From Caulobacteraceae bacterium (GTDB lineage: Bacteria > Pseudomonadota > Alphaproteobacteria > Caulobacterales > Caulobacteraceae): a DNA stretch of 64,000 nucleotides. A program made the position numbers and the translations under genes. Positions 1-8,712 of the stretch are shown one piece after another. The first letter of the stretch is position 1; every line of letters starts with the position of its first letter. The stretch covers positions 33,099-97,098 of the forward strand of contig CANJMO010000003.1 in assembly GCA_947475845.1 (NCBI GenBank), written 5' to 3'. The notes under the pieces are model-generated. The model saw nothing but the letters and a program-made list of their open reading frames with translations, was not told the origin of the DNA and ran no database searches.

Positions 1-204
1 ATGCCCGAGCTTAACGCCGTGGACTGGGTTCTGCTGAACGGATCCGAAGTGAAGGTGGGCGATGTGGTGTCGGCGGACGCCGGCGGCATGCCGACCTATC
101 GTATCGAGGAGATCGAAGGCGAGCGCGCCTGGGTACGCGACAACGAGCACGATTTCGTCTGGGTCCTGCCGCTGTCGGTATTCCATTGGAAGGCGGCCAT
201 CTGA
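1..204 (+). CDS. small conserved hypothetical protein
   Basis: This encodes 67 residues with no signal peptide or membrane segment, rich in acidic residues and tryptophan (four Trp). I do not recognise a domain; the alternation of short hydrophobic and charged stretches suggests a small beta-rich fold. Its ATG is the first base of the window, so an upstream start cannot be excluded. Codon use is GC-rich like the neighbours, which supports it being real. No function is assigned. Confidence 0.55.
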   Translation: MPELNAVDWVLLNGSEVKVGDVVSADAGGMPTYRIEEIEGERAWVRDNEHDFVWVLPLSVFHWKAAI

Positions 205-297
205 CGATCGCTTTTGAAGCTGCTGCTGGACGGCGGCTTCAAGACGGCCTCGCTGCCGTCGCTACAATGAACTCGCGATAGATCAGCGAGGCCGCGC

Positions 298-1020
298 GTG
301 ACTGCTTATTCCCGGATGTTATCGGCGATGCTTGGCACCCTCGCCCTGGCGGGTTCCGCTCAAGCCCAGACCAAGACCAAGATTCCCGGCATCACCGGCC
401 TCTGGAGCCTGGAGGCCAAGGACTTCGCCCGCGACCTGAAGCTGCCCCTGACCCCAGCTGGACAAGCGGTGTTGGATGCCCGGCGCAAGGCCGTCGAAGC
501 CGGCGACGTGATCGGCGACAAGTCGTGCTCGCCCAAGGGCATGCCCAGCATGATGGCCAACGAGTTCGGCCTGGAGTTCATGGAGTCGCCCGAGCGTGTG
601 GTGATCCTCAACGAGGCCGCCACCATCCCGCGCAATGTCTATCTGGACCTGAAAACCCACACCAAGGGGTTGGAGCCGAGTTGGAACGGCCATTCGATCG
701 GCCACTGGGAAGGCAAGGGCCCCGGCAAGACCCTGGTCGTCGATACGGTCAATTTCAACGACAAGGGCGAACTGCTTGGCTTCATCGGCGTGAAGTCCTC
801 GACCACCCACCTGGTGGAGCGCTTCCAGGTGTCCGCCGATGGCCAGCACCTGACCGGGACCTACACCTTCGAGGACCCGCGCTACTTCACCAAGCCGTGG
901 ACCGGAGTGGTCCACTACCGGCAGCTGCCGCCCAAGAGCGAGTTCTGGGAATATGTGTGCGAGGTCGGCGGCGGCTGGCAGGAACGGTTCAAGGGCGACT
1001 CGGCCGCGAAGGCCAACTAG
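298..1020 (+). CDS. secreted protein of unknown function, paralogue of the gene at 3365
   Basis: The 240-residue product starts at GTG and carries an N-terminal signal peptide ending at an AQA site near residue 24. The mature part has the conserved blocks GMPSMMANEF, LNEAATIPRNVYL, EPSWNGHSIGHWEG, LVVDTVNFND and TTHLVER, all shared with the gene at 3365. I know this only as an uncharacterised secreted family common in Caulobacterales and sphingomonads; the Trp/His/Asp-rich blocks look like a beta-barrel or ligand-binding fold, but that is inference. Its stop shares a CTAG palindrome with the convergent gene on the other strand. Confidence 0.75.
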   Translation: MTAYSRMLSAMLGTLALAGSAQAQTKTKIPGITGLWSLEAKDFARDLKLPLTPAGQAVLDARRKAVEAGDVIGDKSCSPKGMPSMMANEFGLEFMESPERVVILNEAATIPRNVYLDLKTHTKGLEPSWNGHSIGHWEGKGPGKTLVVDTVNFNDKGELLGFIGVKSSTTHLVERFQVSADGQHLTGTYTFEDPRYFTKPWTGVVHYRQLPPKSEFWEYVCEVGGGWQERFKGDSAAKAN

Positions 1021-1529
1021 CGCTCGCGCTTGACCCGGATAGAGGCCTGGCCGTCGACCTTCATGTCGAAGCTGCCAAGTGCGCCCTTCTTGATCAGGGC
1101 GGTGGAACCCAGCTTGGGATCTCGCAACAGGCTGTTGCTGTCGGTCTGATGCCAGAAGCCGCCGCCCACCAGTTCGATCTGCCAGCGGCCTTCGCGGTCG
1201 GTGAAGGCGTGGTCGACCTTGAAGGTTTGCGCGGAATCCTCCACGGCTCCAGCGCCCTTGTCGAAGATGGCCAGGGACGGCAGGGCGAAACCGAAGGTCT
1301 CACGGCGCAGGGTGCGGCGCTGCTCGCGGTCGATCGACACCAGATCGCCTTTGGCCTGAGCGTCATCGAGCTTGGCCGCCGCGGCGTCGAAACAGGCCAG
1401 GCGCTGGACGCCGTCACCGATCTTGCGGCAGTCGACCACCGCCTGCACCGCCGGGGCCTGACTGACCTTGGGTTGCGCCAAGGCGAGCCCTGGGACGGCG
1501 AGAAGGAGCGGGACGATCAGGCGCTTCAT
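1017..1529 (-). CDS. small secreted hypothetical protein
   Basis: This is 170 residues with a clear signal peptide (MKRLIVPLLLAVPGLALAQ). It is followed by a block DCRKIGDGVQRLACFDAAAA, which resembles the short DC..I.D...RLACFD motif found in many proteobacterial periplasmic proteins of unknown role. The remainder is beta-rich with no recognised catalytic residues. It converges with the secreted protein upstream and overlaps it by three bases through a shared CTAG. Confidence 0.7.
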   Translation of the reverse strand: MKRLIVPLLLAVPGLALAQPKVSQAPAVQAVVDCRKIGDGVQRLACFDAAAAKLDDAQAKGDLVSIDREQRRTLRRETFGFALPSLAIFDKGAGAVEDSAQTFKVDHAFTDREGRWQIELVGGGFWHQTDSNSLLRDPKLGSTALIKKGALGSFDMKVDGQASIRVKRER

Positions 1530-1579
1530 GACAGGCTCCTACTGCAGCCGCCCACCATCCGACTAAAGCCTGAATGAAA

Positions 1580-3190
1580 TCAAGCCGCGGCGGCGGCGTC
1601 GAAGCGTTCGGCGCAGGCCCGGGCCCAGTTGGCGGTGTAGAAGGTCTGTTCGCAGGCGCCTGTGAGCAGCTCGCCGGGCTGCAGGAAGGTATGTAACTCG
1701 GAGAACTGCTTGACCTGGGTCGCGCTGACCCGCCGCACCAGGTGATGGGGACCGAGTTCGTCCGGATGCGTCAGGCCAGCCGCCGCCAGCATGTCGGCCA
1801 GGGAGCGCAGGGTCTGGCGGTGGAACTTGAACACCCGCTCGCCCTTGTCCGGCACGTCCAGCGCCGTCTGGCGGACCTTGTCCTGGGTGGCGACGCCGGT
1901 CGGGCAATGGTTGGTATTGCAGCTGAGCGACTGCACGCAGCCGATCGCGAACATGAAGCCGCGCGCCGCATTGGCCCAGTCGGCGCCGATGGCCAGGACC
2001 GAGGCGATGTCGAAGGCGCTGACGATCTTGCCGGCGACCCCAATCTTGATCCGGTCGCGCAGGCCGGCGCCGATCAGCACATTGTTGACGAACAACAGGC
2101 CCTCGCGCATCGGCGCGCCGATGTGGTCTGAGAACTCGGTGGGCGCGGCGCCCGTGCCGCCCTCGGCTCCGTCGACGACGATGAAATCTGGGGTGACGCC
2201 GGTCTGCAGCATGGCCTTGACGATGGCCATGAACTCCCACGGGTGACCGATGCACAGCTTGAAGCCGACCGGCTTACCGCCGGATAGGGTGCGCAGCTGG
2301 GTGATGAAGGTCATCATCTCCAGGGGCGTGGAGAAGGCGCTGTGGCGCGGGGGCGAGATGCAGTCCTCGCCCATCGGCACGCCGCGCGTCTCGGAAATCT
2401 CCTTGCTGACCTTGGAGGCCGGCAGGACGCCGCCGTGGCCGGGCTTGGCGCCTTGACTGAGCTTGATCTCGATCATCTTGACCTGATCGTTGGTCGCCTG
2501 GACGGCGAAGCGGTCCGCGTCGAACCGGCCATCCGAACCCCGGCAGCCGAAGTAGCCGGACGCGATCTCCCACACGATGTCGCCGCCATACTCGCGGTGA
2601 TAGGGGCTGATCGAGCCCTCGCCGGTGTCGTGCGAGAAGCCGCCGAGCTTGGCCCCCTTATTCAGGGCGCGGATGGCGTTGGCGCTGAGCGAGCCGAAGC
2701 TCATCGCCGAGATGTTGAACACCGAGGCCGAATAGGGCCTGGCGCACTGGTCGTTGCCGATGGTGATGCGGAAGGTCGAGGGGGCCGAATGGATCGGCGG
2801 CGACATCGAGTGCGCTATGAACTCGTAGCCGTCGCGGTAGACGTCGAGCAGGGTGCCGAACGGCCGTTCGCCCTGCTCGCCCTTGGCGCGCTGATAGACC
2901 AGAGCGCGCTGGCTGCGCGAGAACGGCGCGGCGTCCTGGTCGGCCTCGATCAGGTACTGGCGGATTTCGGGGCGCACGAACTCGACCATCCAGCGGATGT
3001 GGCCGATCACGGGATAGTTGCGCTGGATCGAGTGACGGCGCTGGATCAGGTCGACGACGCCGAGCACGCCGAGGCTGAGGCCAAGCACCATCAGCAGCCA
3101 GGAACCTCGCCAATATTGCAGGGTCAGGGCGCCGATGACGCCCACCACGATGCAGAGGATGAAGGCGGTGTACCGGCTCTGCATGATCAT
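1580..3190 (-). CDS. FMN-binding glutamate synthase family protein, membrane-anchored
   Basis: The 536-residue product resembles the FMN/iron-sulfur synthase domain of the glutamate synthase large subunit (Glu_synthase family). It lacks the glutaminase domain. Two hydrophobic segments lie near residues 8-26 and 31-49, so it is probably membrane-anchored. The core contains GEGSISPYHREYGGD, KLSQGAKPGHGG, DGAEGGTGAAP and a Cys pattern C-x5-C-x4-C (GCVQSLSCNTNHCPTG), which matches the 3Fe-4S ligands of GltB. I chose the ATG reading MIMQSR because AAGGA lies six bases upstream; a longer start at 3244 has no ribosome site. True glutamate synthase activity is unproven for this stand-alone family. 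Confidence 0.85.
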   Translation of the reverse strand: MIMQSRYTAFILCIVVGVIGALTLQYWRGSWLLMVLGLSLGVLGVVDLIQRRHSIQRNYPVIGHIRWMVEFVRPEIRQYLIEADQDAAPFSRSQRALVYQRAKGEQGERPFGTLLDVYRDGYEFIAHSMSPPIHSAPSTFRITIGNDQCARPYSASVFNISAMSFGSLSANAIRALNKGAKLGGFSHDTGEGSISPYHREYGGDIVWEIASGYFGCRGSDGRFDADRFAVQATNDQVKMIEIKLSQGAKPGHGGVLPASKVSKEISETRGVPMGEDCISPPRHSAFSTPLEMMTFITQLRTLSGGKPVGFKLCIGHPWEFMAIVKAMLQTGVTPDFIVVDGAEGGTGAAPTEFSDHIGAPMREGLLFVNNVLIGAGLRDRIKIGVAGKIVSAFDIASVLAIGADWANAARGFMFAIGCVQSLSCNTNHCPTGVATQDKVRQTALDVPDKGERVFKFHRQTLRSLADMLAAAGLTHPDELGPHHLVRRVSATQVKQFSELHTFLQPGELLTGACEQTFYTANWARACAERFDAAAAA

Positions 3191-3364
3191 GAAATCCTTC
3201 GTACGGGATCTTGGTGACGTCAGCCTTTCAGGATTCTGACCCAACCACTAATCGACCCCGATTTTCAGAAGAGCGTTGAAAGTGCTGCGTTGCGGCGCCG
3301 GGGGGTCAGCTGCGCGCTCGCGCATCATACTGGCGGCCTCATTCTGGCTTGGAAGGTCCGCCTG

Positions 3365-4105
3365 ATGCCGTCGAAGTCCGCCACTCTTGCCGCCGCGACC
3401 CTGCTCGCCGTCCTGGCCGCCACGTCTGCTCGCGCCGCCGACGCGCCGAAGTCTCTCACGGGACTCTGGCTGCTGGACGGCGCTGAATACGAAGGGCCCA
3501 GGGCGCCGATGTCCCTCAGCCCAGCGGGACTGGCCCTGCAGAAGGAGATGCGCGCCAAGACCACCGCCGTGCAGAGCACGCTGTCGGACCGCGCCCGCAA
3601 ATGCATGCCGTCGGGCATGCCGGGAATGATGGCCAACGAGTTCGCCCTGCAGGTGCTGGAGACCCCCGACCGGGTGTCGATGTTCAACGAAGCCAGCACC
3701 CTGCCGCGCAACATCTATCTGAACGAGACCGAGCACACCAAGGGCGTGGAGCCCGGGTGGAACGGCCATTCCATCGGTCACTACGAAGGCAAGGGCGACA
3801 AGACGGTGCTGGTGATAGACACCGTCAATCTCAACGACCGGATGGGCGCCGTGAACGGGCGCGGGGTGCATTCGCCGACCACCCATCTGGTGGAGCGCTA
3901 CTACCTCGCTGGCCCAGACCAGCTGGTGGGCGAGATGACCTTCGAGGACCCCAACTACCTGGCCAAGCCGTTCAAGACGATCCACCACTACAACCGCATC
4001 AAGGGCAAGGCGGAGCTCTGGGAATACGCCTGCGAGACCGATGCGCCGGGCTGGTCCGAGCGGTTCGACGGCGATCCGGCGGCCAAGCTGTCCCAGGCCC
4101 AATGA
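3365..4105 (+). CDS. secreted protein of unknown function, paralogue of the gene at 298
   Basis: This is 246 residues with a signal peptide ending near ARAADA. It has the same ordered blocks as the 298 gene: SGMPGMMANEF, FNEASTLPRNIYL, GVEPGWNGHSIGHYEG, LVIDTVNLND, TTHLVERYY and a C-terminal LWEYACETDAPGWSERF. Starting at 3365 places GGAAGG nine bases upstream; a longer reading from 3290 adds a non-signal-like leader. The two paralogues flank the glutamate-synthase-like gene, so a local duplication is likely. No biochemical role is known to me. Confidence 0.78.
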   Translation: MPSKSATLAAATLLAVLAATSARAADAPKSLTGLWLLDGAEYEGPRAPMSLSPAGLALQKEMRAKTTAVQSTLSDRARKCMPSGMPGMMANEFALQVLETPDRVSMFNEASTLPRNIYLNETEHTKGVEPGWNGHSIGHYEGKGDKTVLVIDTVNLNDRMGAVNGRGVHSPTTHLVERYYLAGPDQLVGEMTFEDPNYLAKPFKTIHHYNRIKGKAELWEYACETDAPGWSERFDGDPAAKLSQAQ

Positions 4106-4150
4106 CCTGCTAGACTGCCTTCAAAGCCCGCCAAGGGCTGGGAGGACGCA

Positions 4151-4846
4151 ATGCTCAAGCAAGTGTTGACCGGCGCCGTGGCGCTGTTGGCGGTAGCGGG
4201 CGCTGCCCGCGCCGAGATCGTATCCAAGAGCGGCAAGTTCGGCGGGCTGCAGATCGACTACAAGGTGTCGCTGCCGCCCGGCTATTCGGCCGACAAGGCC
4301 TATCCCCTGGTGCTGGTGTTCACCGGCGGCGGGCAGGCGCTGCAGGCGGCGCAGAACACCATCGAGGTCGACTGGCGGGCCGAGGCCGACAAGCGCGGCT
4401 ACATCGTGGTCAGCCCCGGCGCGCCCGGCGGCGCCCTGTTCTTCCAGGGTGGCGACGTCGCCTTTCCCGCCTTCCTCGACACGATCCGCAAGGACTACAA
4501 GGTCGCCGGCAAAATCCACATCGCCGGCCACTCCAACGGCGGGCTCAGCGCCTTCCATATCGCCGCCAAGTATCCCGCCTACTTTTCAACGGTGACCGGC
4601 TATCCGGGCCTGTATGAAGATGCGCAGGGCTCGCCCATGACCAAGCTGAAGCCGTTGTGCCTGTACATGCACTCCGGCAGCCTCGACCCGGAATGGTCGG
4701 GCGCCATGCAGGAGCAGTCCGCCGAGATGCGGCGCGACGGCTACAAGATCAAATACACCCTGGAAAATGGCCAGCCGCATCGGTTGAAGGCGCCGGAGAT
4801 CAACCTGTCCAACCGCCTGTTCGACGAGATCGAAAGCTGCAAGTAG
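4151..4846 (+). CDS. secreted alpha/beta-hydrolase (esterase/PHB-depolymerase-like)
   Basis: This is 231 residues with a signal peptide cleaved after ARA near residue 21. The mature region has the alpha/beta-hydrolase layout: YPLVLVFTGGG for the oxyanion region, AGHSNGGLSAFH as the nucleophile elbow (G-x-S-x-G) and a C-terminal QPHRL that could carry the catalytic histidine. It resembles the esterase_phd / PHB-depolymerase group, but the substrate is not predictable. GGGAGG sits seven bases before the ATG. It follows the 3365 gene by 45 bases on the same strand and may be cotranscribed. Confidence 0.78.
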   Translation: MLKQVLTGAVALLAVAGAARAEIVSKSGKFGGLQIDYKVSLPPGYSADKAYPLVLVFTGGGQALQAAQNTIEVDWRAEADKRGYIVVSPGAPGGALFFQGGDVAFPAFLDTIRKDYKVAGKIHIAGHSNGGLSAFHIAAKYPAYFSTVTGYPGLYEDAQGSPMTKLKPLCLYMHSGSLDPEWSGAMQEQSAEMRRDGYKIKYTLENGQPHRLKAPEINLSNRLFDEIESCK

Positions 4847-4868
4847 GCGCTACTCGCCGCTCGGCATG

Positions 4869-5040
4869 TGCAGGCATCCCGGCCCTGGCCACCGCGCTCA
4901 GCGACAAGGAAGCGTTCCGCGCCCTGTTCTTCCGCGGCGGCTCGCTGGCGAAACTGAACCGGCGTCAGGTGTCTGGCGTCGCCCCCGCACGGGCCCTGGT
5001 CGACGAATTCACCGCCGAAGTGCGCAAGCTGCTGAAGTAG
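4869..5040 (+). pseudogene. C-terminal remnant of an unidentified gene
   Basis: After the esterase stop, about 57 codons read in one frame as a normal GC-rich protein tail (for example ALSDKEAFRALFFRGGSLAK, then VSGVAPARALVDEFTAEVRK) and end in TAG directly abutting the cytochrome gene. There is no start codon or ribosome site in this frame between the esterase and the segment, so it looks like the end of a gene whose front was lost. I could not identify the parent family with confidence. Confidence 0.45.
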
Positions 5041-5403
5041 CTACTGCGTTTTCAAGAAGGCGATGAGGTCGTCGCGGTCGTGCGGGTCTGGCATGCCGGC
5101 GAACGGCATCTTGCTGCGCGGGACCACAACGCGGGGATTGGACAGGTAGGCGTTCAAGGTCTGCTCGTCCCAGACGATCTCCGAGCGCTTCATGGCTCCC
5201 GAATAGATGTAGTCCTCCACCTGCGCCGACTTGCGTCCGACGATACCCTTCAGGTTCGGGCCGGGATCGTTCTTGGCCGCATCGAAGGAATGGCAGGCGG
5301 CGCACTGGGCGAACACGACCTTGCCGTGCTTGGCGTCGCCGGCCGCGAGCGCCGGGGAGGCGGCGAGAAAGGCCAGAAGGCTCAGTCCGATCAGGGTCTT
5401 CAC
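5041..5403 (-). CDS. periplasmic class I cytochrome c (GMC dehydrogenase electron acceptor)
   Basis: This 120-residue protein has a signal peptide ending ALAAGDA, a single CAACH haem site near residue 34 and a distal methionine candidate in PRSKMPFAGM, as in small soluble class I cytochromes c. Its ATG overlaps the stop of the flavoprotein gene (ATGA), so the two are translationally coupled and it most likely takes electrons from that enzyme. Classical gluconate/sorbitol dehydrogenases use a triheme cytochrome subunit; this one has only one haem. Confidence 0.9.
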   Translation of the reverse strand: MKTLIGLSLLAFLAASPALAAGDAKHGKVVFAQCAACHSFDAAKNDPGPNLKGIVGRKSAQVEDYIYSGAMKRSEIVWDEQTLNAYLSNPRVVVPRSKMPFAGMPDPHDRDDLIAFLKTQ

Positions 5404-7172
5404 ACCAGCATCCCCGGCTTCTTCAGATAGCGGTTCTTGATCGCATCGGCGGCGAAGAAGGCAAGGGCGCCGACCGGCCCGGTGGGATTATAGGCGGAGT
5501 TGTGCGGGAACACCGCCGCGCTGGTGACGAACACATTAGGCACGTCCCAGCTCTGGCCGAACTTATTGACCACGCTGGCCCCCGGCTGTGCTCCCATGAT
5601 CGCGCCGCCGGTGTTGTGGGTGGTCTGATAGGGCACCACCGACCAGCCGCTGCGCCGCGACGCGCCGGGGGCGATGATCTTGGGGTTCATCGCCTTGGCG
5701 ATGACGCCGGCGGCGTCGGTGGCCTGGCCGATCACCTTGTAGTCGTTGTCGTGGAAATCGAAGGTCATGCGCAGCAGGGGCTGGCCGAAGCGGTTCTTGT
5801 AGGTCGGGTCCAGCGTCAGGCAGTTGTCGGCATGGGGCATGACCGACCCGGTGGCGGCGATGTTGACCGCGCCCTGATACCACTTGGCCGTCGCTCGCTT
5901 GAATTCGGAGCCCCACTGCGGCGTGCCTGGCGGAGTCGGGTGGTAGTTGATCGGCCGCCCGTGCGGGCCGCCCATGGCCAGGGTAGCGCCGCCGATGGTC
6001 CCGATCTTCGAGCGGTCAAAGTCCTGGTTGTAGTGGAAGTCGTCCATGATGGCGCCGAGGCTGCCCGTCGAGATGAACGGATTGAACGCCCGGTCCTCGA
6101 AGAACAGGGTGACGCCGCCCTGCACCTGGTAGCAGTAGTTGGCGCCGACGATGCCCTCACGGGTCTTCGGATCGTAGGGCTTGCCGATGCCCGACAGCAG
6201 CAGCAGGTGCACGTTGTTGAGCTGGTAGCCCGACAGGATCACCAGGTCCGCCGGCTGCTCCAGCTCCTCGCCGGTCTTCACATTCACATAGAGGACGCCG
6301 GTCGCCTTCTTGCCTGTGGAATCCAGCAGCACCTTCTGCACCCAGCTATAGGTGCGCAGATCGACGTTCTGGTTCTTGAGCGCGACCGGGATGACAGTGA
6401 TGTGCGGGCTGCCCTTGGAGTTGGACTCGCAGCCGAACCGCTCGCAGAAGCCGCAGTACTGGCACTGCCCGAGCTGCTGTCCGTCACGGTTGACCCAGGG
6501 CTGTGAGGCCTGTGACGCGGGCCGCGGGAAGGGATGGAAGCCGACCTCGGTCGCCGCCTTGGTGAACATGTTGGACGCCAGGCTCGGCGTCAGCGGCGGC
6601 ATCGGATAGTCCTTGGCCCGCGCGCCCTCGTACGGGTTGCCGCCCGGCTGAAGCTTGCCCTTCAGGTTGCCGGCCTTACCCGAGACGCCGGTGGTGTATT
6701 CGAACTTCTCGTAGAAGGGTTCGAGTTCGGCGTAGCCGACGGCCCAGTCGCGCAGGGGCATGTCGGCGGGGATGTAGGCCTTGCCGTAGCGCTGCTCGTA
6801 GTGACTGCGGATCTTCAGGTCCTGGTCGGCCCAGCGCCAGTTGACGCCGTTCCAGTGCACGCCCGAGCCGCCGACGCCCTCGCCGGGAAGGAACGAGCCG
6901 AGCCGGCGCATCGGAAGAGCTTCTTCCGACAGCTTGTTGCGGACGGTCAGGGTGTCCTTGGCCGTGTCCATCATCAGTCCGGTGCGCTGATGGAAGCGCA
7001 GTTCGTCGCGGATTTGCGGGATGTTGAAGTCGTCCTGGGTCGAACGCGGGCCGCCGCGCTCCAGCACGGCGATCTTCAGGCCCGTGGGACCCAGCTCCTT
7101 GGCCATGATGCCGCCGGCCCAGCCCATGCCGACGATGACGATATCGACAGGCGGAAGTTTCCTGGGCGCCAT
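5400..7172 (-). CDS. GMC-family flavoprotein dehydrogenase, large subunit
   Basis: This 590-residue protein has an N-terminal FAD-binding dinucleotide fold (VDIVIVGMGWAGGIMAKELG) and the C-terminal GMC active-site region (QTTHNTGGAIMG, then NVFVTSAAVFPHNSAYNPTG with the His/Asn pair). It resembles the large subunit of membrane-bound gluconate 2-dehydrogenase and related sugar/alcohol dehydrogenases. A Cys-rich stretch CQYCGFCERFGCESNSKG is also present. No Tat leader is visible, so it is probably exported by hitchhiking with the small subunit encoded just upstream. The substrate is inferred to be a sugar or polyol; the sequence does not fix it. Confidence 0.9.
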   Translation of the reverse strand: MAPRKLPPVDIVIVGMGWAGGIMAKELGPTGLKIAVLERGGPRSTQDDFNIPQIRDELRFHQRTGLMMDTAKDTLTVRNKLSEEALPMRRLGSFLPGEGVGGSGVHWNGVNWRWADQDLKIRSHYEQRYGKAYIPADMPLRDWAVGYAELEPFYEKFEYTTGVSGKAGNLKGKLQPGGNPYEGARAKDYPMPPLTPSLASNMFTKAATEVGFHPFPRPASQASQPWVNRDGQQLGQCQYCGFCERFGCESNSKGSPHITVIPVALKNQNVDLRTYSWVQKVLLDSTGKKATGVLYVNVKTGEELEQPADLVILSGYQLNNVHLLLLSGIGKPYDPKTREGIVGANYCYQVQGGVTLFFEDRAFNPFISTGSLGAIMDDFHYNQDFDRSKIGTIGGATLAMGGPHGRPINYHPTPPGTPQWGSEFKRATAKWYQGAVNIAATGSVMPHADNCLTLDPTYKNRFGQPLLRMTFDFHDNDYKVIGQATDAAGVIAKAMNPKIIAPGASRRSGWSVVPYQTTHNTGGAIMGAQPGASVVNKFGQSWDVPNVFVTSAAVFPHNSAYNPTGPVGALAFFAADAIKNRYLKKPGMLV

Positions 7173-7174
7173 GA

Positions 7175-7885
7175 CTAGGACATGTCCGCGATGCCGAGGG
7201 GCTCGGCCTTGAACGGCATCCCATCGTTGTATTTCTTGATGTTCTCGGCGTTGTTGGCGCTGACGCCGGGAAAACCGACCATCCTCCAGCCGACCATGTC
7301 GCGATTGCCGCCGTAGATCGGGTCGGCGAACAGGCCCTCCATCACGGTCTGGTAGACCATGTCGAAGAACTCACGGCCGGGCACGCCGGCGAGCTCGATC
7401 TTGCTGGCCTGCAGCCCCTTGAGGAAGGCTTCCTTTTCCGCCGCGGTGATGCGGTCGAAGGCCTTGCCGTAGGTCTTGCGGCAGTAGGCGTTCGAGGCGG
7501 CGATGCCCTGCTGGTAAAACTCCGCCGGGGTCAGCGGCAGTTGGTAGCCCTGGTTGGCTGTGCCGGCCTTGAAAGGGCCCTGCATGTAGAGCCGGTCACC
7601 CCTGCCCCAACTGCCTGAACAGGCGCGGTCGATGAAGACGGCGACGCCGATATCCGTGCCCGAGGGGGTCAGTTCGTCGGCCGGGATCATGTGGTCCACC
7701 AGCGCCTCGACGAAGGCCTGCTCGCTGGGCTTAAGGAACATATAGCCGGCCGGCGCGGGATGGACGGCGGCGGGCGGCTTAGCGGCGGGAGCCTGCGCCG
7801 CCGCGGGTCCGGCGATCGGCAGGGCAGCGGCCCCGACCACACCTGCGCCCAGAAGCAGGTCGCGGCGGCGAACCTTGTCAGACAT
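7175..7885 (-). CDS. gluconate 2-dehydrogenase subunit 3 family protein, Tat-exported
   Basis: This is 236 residues starting at the ATG behind a GGGGAGGG ribosome site. The N-terminus has a twin-arginine motif (RRRDLLLGAGVVG) followed by an Ala-rich cleavage region. The rest matches the small (gamma, subunit 3) family of membrane dehydrogenases, including FVEALVDHMIPADELTPSG and the VPGREFFDMVYQTVMEGLF region. It is the first gene of a three-gene unit with only two bases before the flavoprotein ATG. In this family it acts as chaperone and partner that carries the flavoprotein to the periplasm. Confidence 0.88.
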   Translation of the reverse strand: MSDKVRRRDLLLGAGVVGAAALPIAGPAAAQAPAAKPPAAVHPAPAGYMFLKPSEQAFVEALVDHMIPADELTPSGTDIGVAVFIDRACSGSWGRGDRLYMQGPFKAGTANQGYQLPLTPAEFYQQGIAASNAYCRKTYGKAFDRITAAEKEAFLKGLQASKIELAGVPGREFFDMVYQTVMEGLFADPIYGGNRDMVGWRMVGFPGVSANNAENIKKYNDGMPFKAEPLGIADMS

Positions 7886-8144
7886 GACGCCCTCCCCGGA
7901 CGATTTCTTATGTCGTGACACTATAGCGGGCGCGGCGCTTTGCCAGCCGCGAACTTTGACCGGACAACACAGTCGCTGGCCCTCAAGTCGGCCAGACCCT
8001 GGACACTACAGGGTGCGCGCGAGGAAGCCTCGCGGTTCGCGCGGCCCGATCAGGCCGAGTGCTCCCGCCCGGCACGCGATCTTCAATAGAAGACCTGACC
8101 GCTTTACTCATCTCTTCTTGTGTTTTCCGCGCAACGGCCGATAG

Positions 8145-8417
8145 ATGCGGCCTCTTGAATATTTCGACGATATTCCGGGATCGAGCATGTTCGGCGAACA
8201 CGACTACGAAATCACCTACGGACGACGGGCAGGTCTGCTCAACCGTTCAACCGAGGTGCATATCCGAGCCGTCCGCGCCAGCGCTCCGGCCGTCGGCGAC
8301 ACCTACACCTTCGGCGGTGAGAACGGCCTTTGCGACGCCGTCGTGGCAGAGGTCACGCGCGTGGCGGGCGGGGCGTGGAACGCGCGCTGCCGCATGGTCG
8401 ACAATTCGCCGGTCTGA
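8145..8417 (+). CDS. small hypothetical protein
   Basis: This is 90 residues beginning MRPLEYFDDIPGSSMFGEHD. I see no signal peptide, membrane segment or known domain; the central part (ADGVKDAV-like beta pattern STEVHIRAVRASAPAVGDTY) looks like a small beta-sheet protein. An internal ATG at residue 15 (MFGEHDYEITYG) is an alternative start. Codon bias supports translation. Function unknown. Confidence 0.5.
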   Translation: MRPLEYFDDIPGSSMFGEHDYEITYGRRAGLLNRSTEVHIRAVRASAPAVGDTYTFGGENGLCDAVVAEVTRVAGGAWNARCRMVDNSPV

Positions 8418-8514
8418 TGCGCGCAGGGCGTGACCCCGCGCCGCAGAGACGAACAGTGTTCGCTTAAACTACGGTCGCCAGGCCGTAGAGGCACGCAGCG
8501 GTGGGGACCAGCTG

Positions 8515-8697
8515 ATGACCGAAGACGAGGCCAAGCGCCTTCTGTGCGAGAATGCGTACCTGAAGGACCGTTGCGCCCTTCTGGAGGCCAGCGTCACCGA
8601 TCTGGACGCCAAGCTCAGCCGGCTGCAGGCGGGCGACAAGCCGCACAAGGTCGCGGGCAAAAGCTGGCTGTCCAACCCCCTGTCGACCGGACAGTAG
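8515..8697 (+). CDS. short coiled-coil hypothetical protein
   Basis: This is 60 residues. The first two thirds (MTEDEAKRLLCENAYLKDR and onward) show heptad-spaced leucines typical of a short coiled coil, followed by a basic/flexible tail. A purine-rich GGTGGGGA lies about eight bases before the ATG. Such small SlyX-like coiled-coil proteins are common in Caulobacterales; no specific role can be given. Confidence 0.55.
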   Translation: MTEDEAKRLLCENAYLKDRCALLEASVTDLDAKLSRLQAGDKPHKVAGKSWLSNPLSTGQ

Positions 8698-8712
8698 GTC
8701 CAGAGCCCCGAC

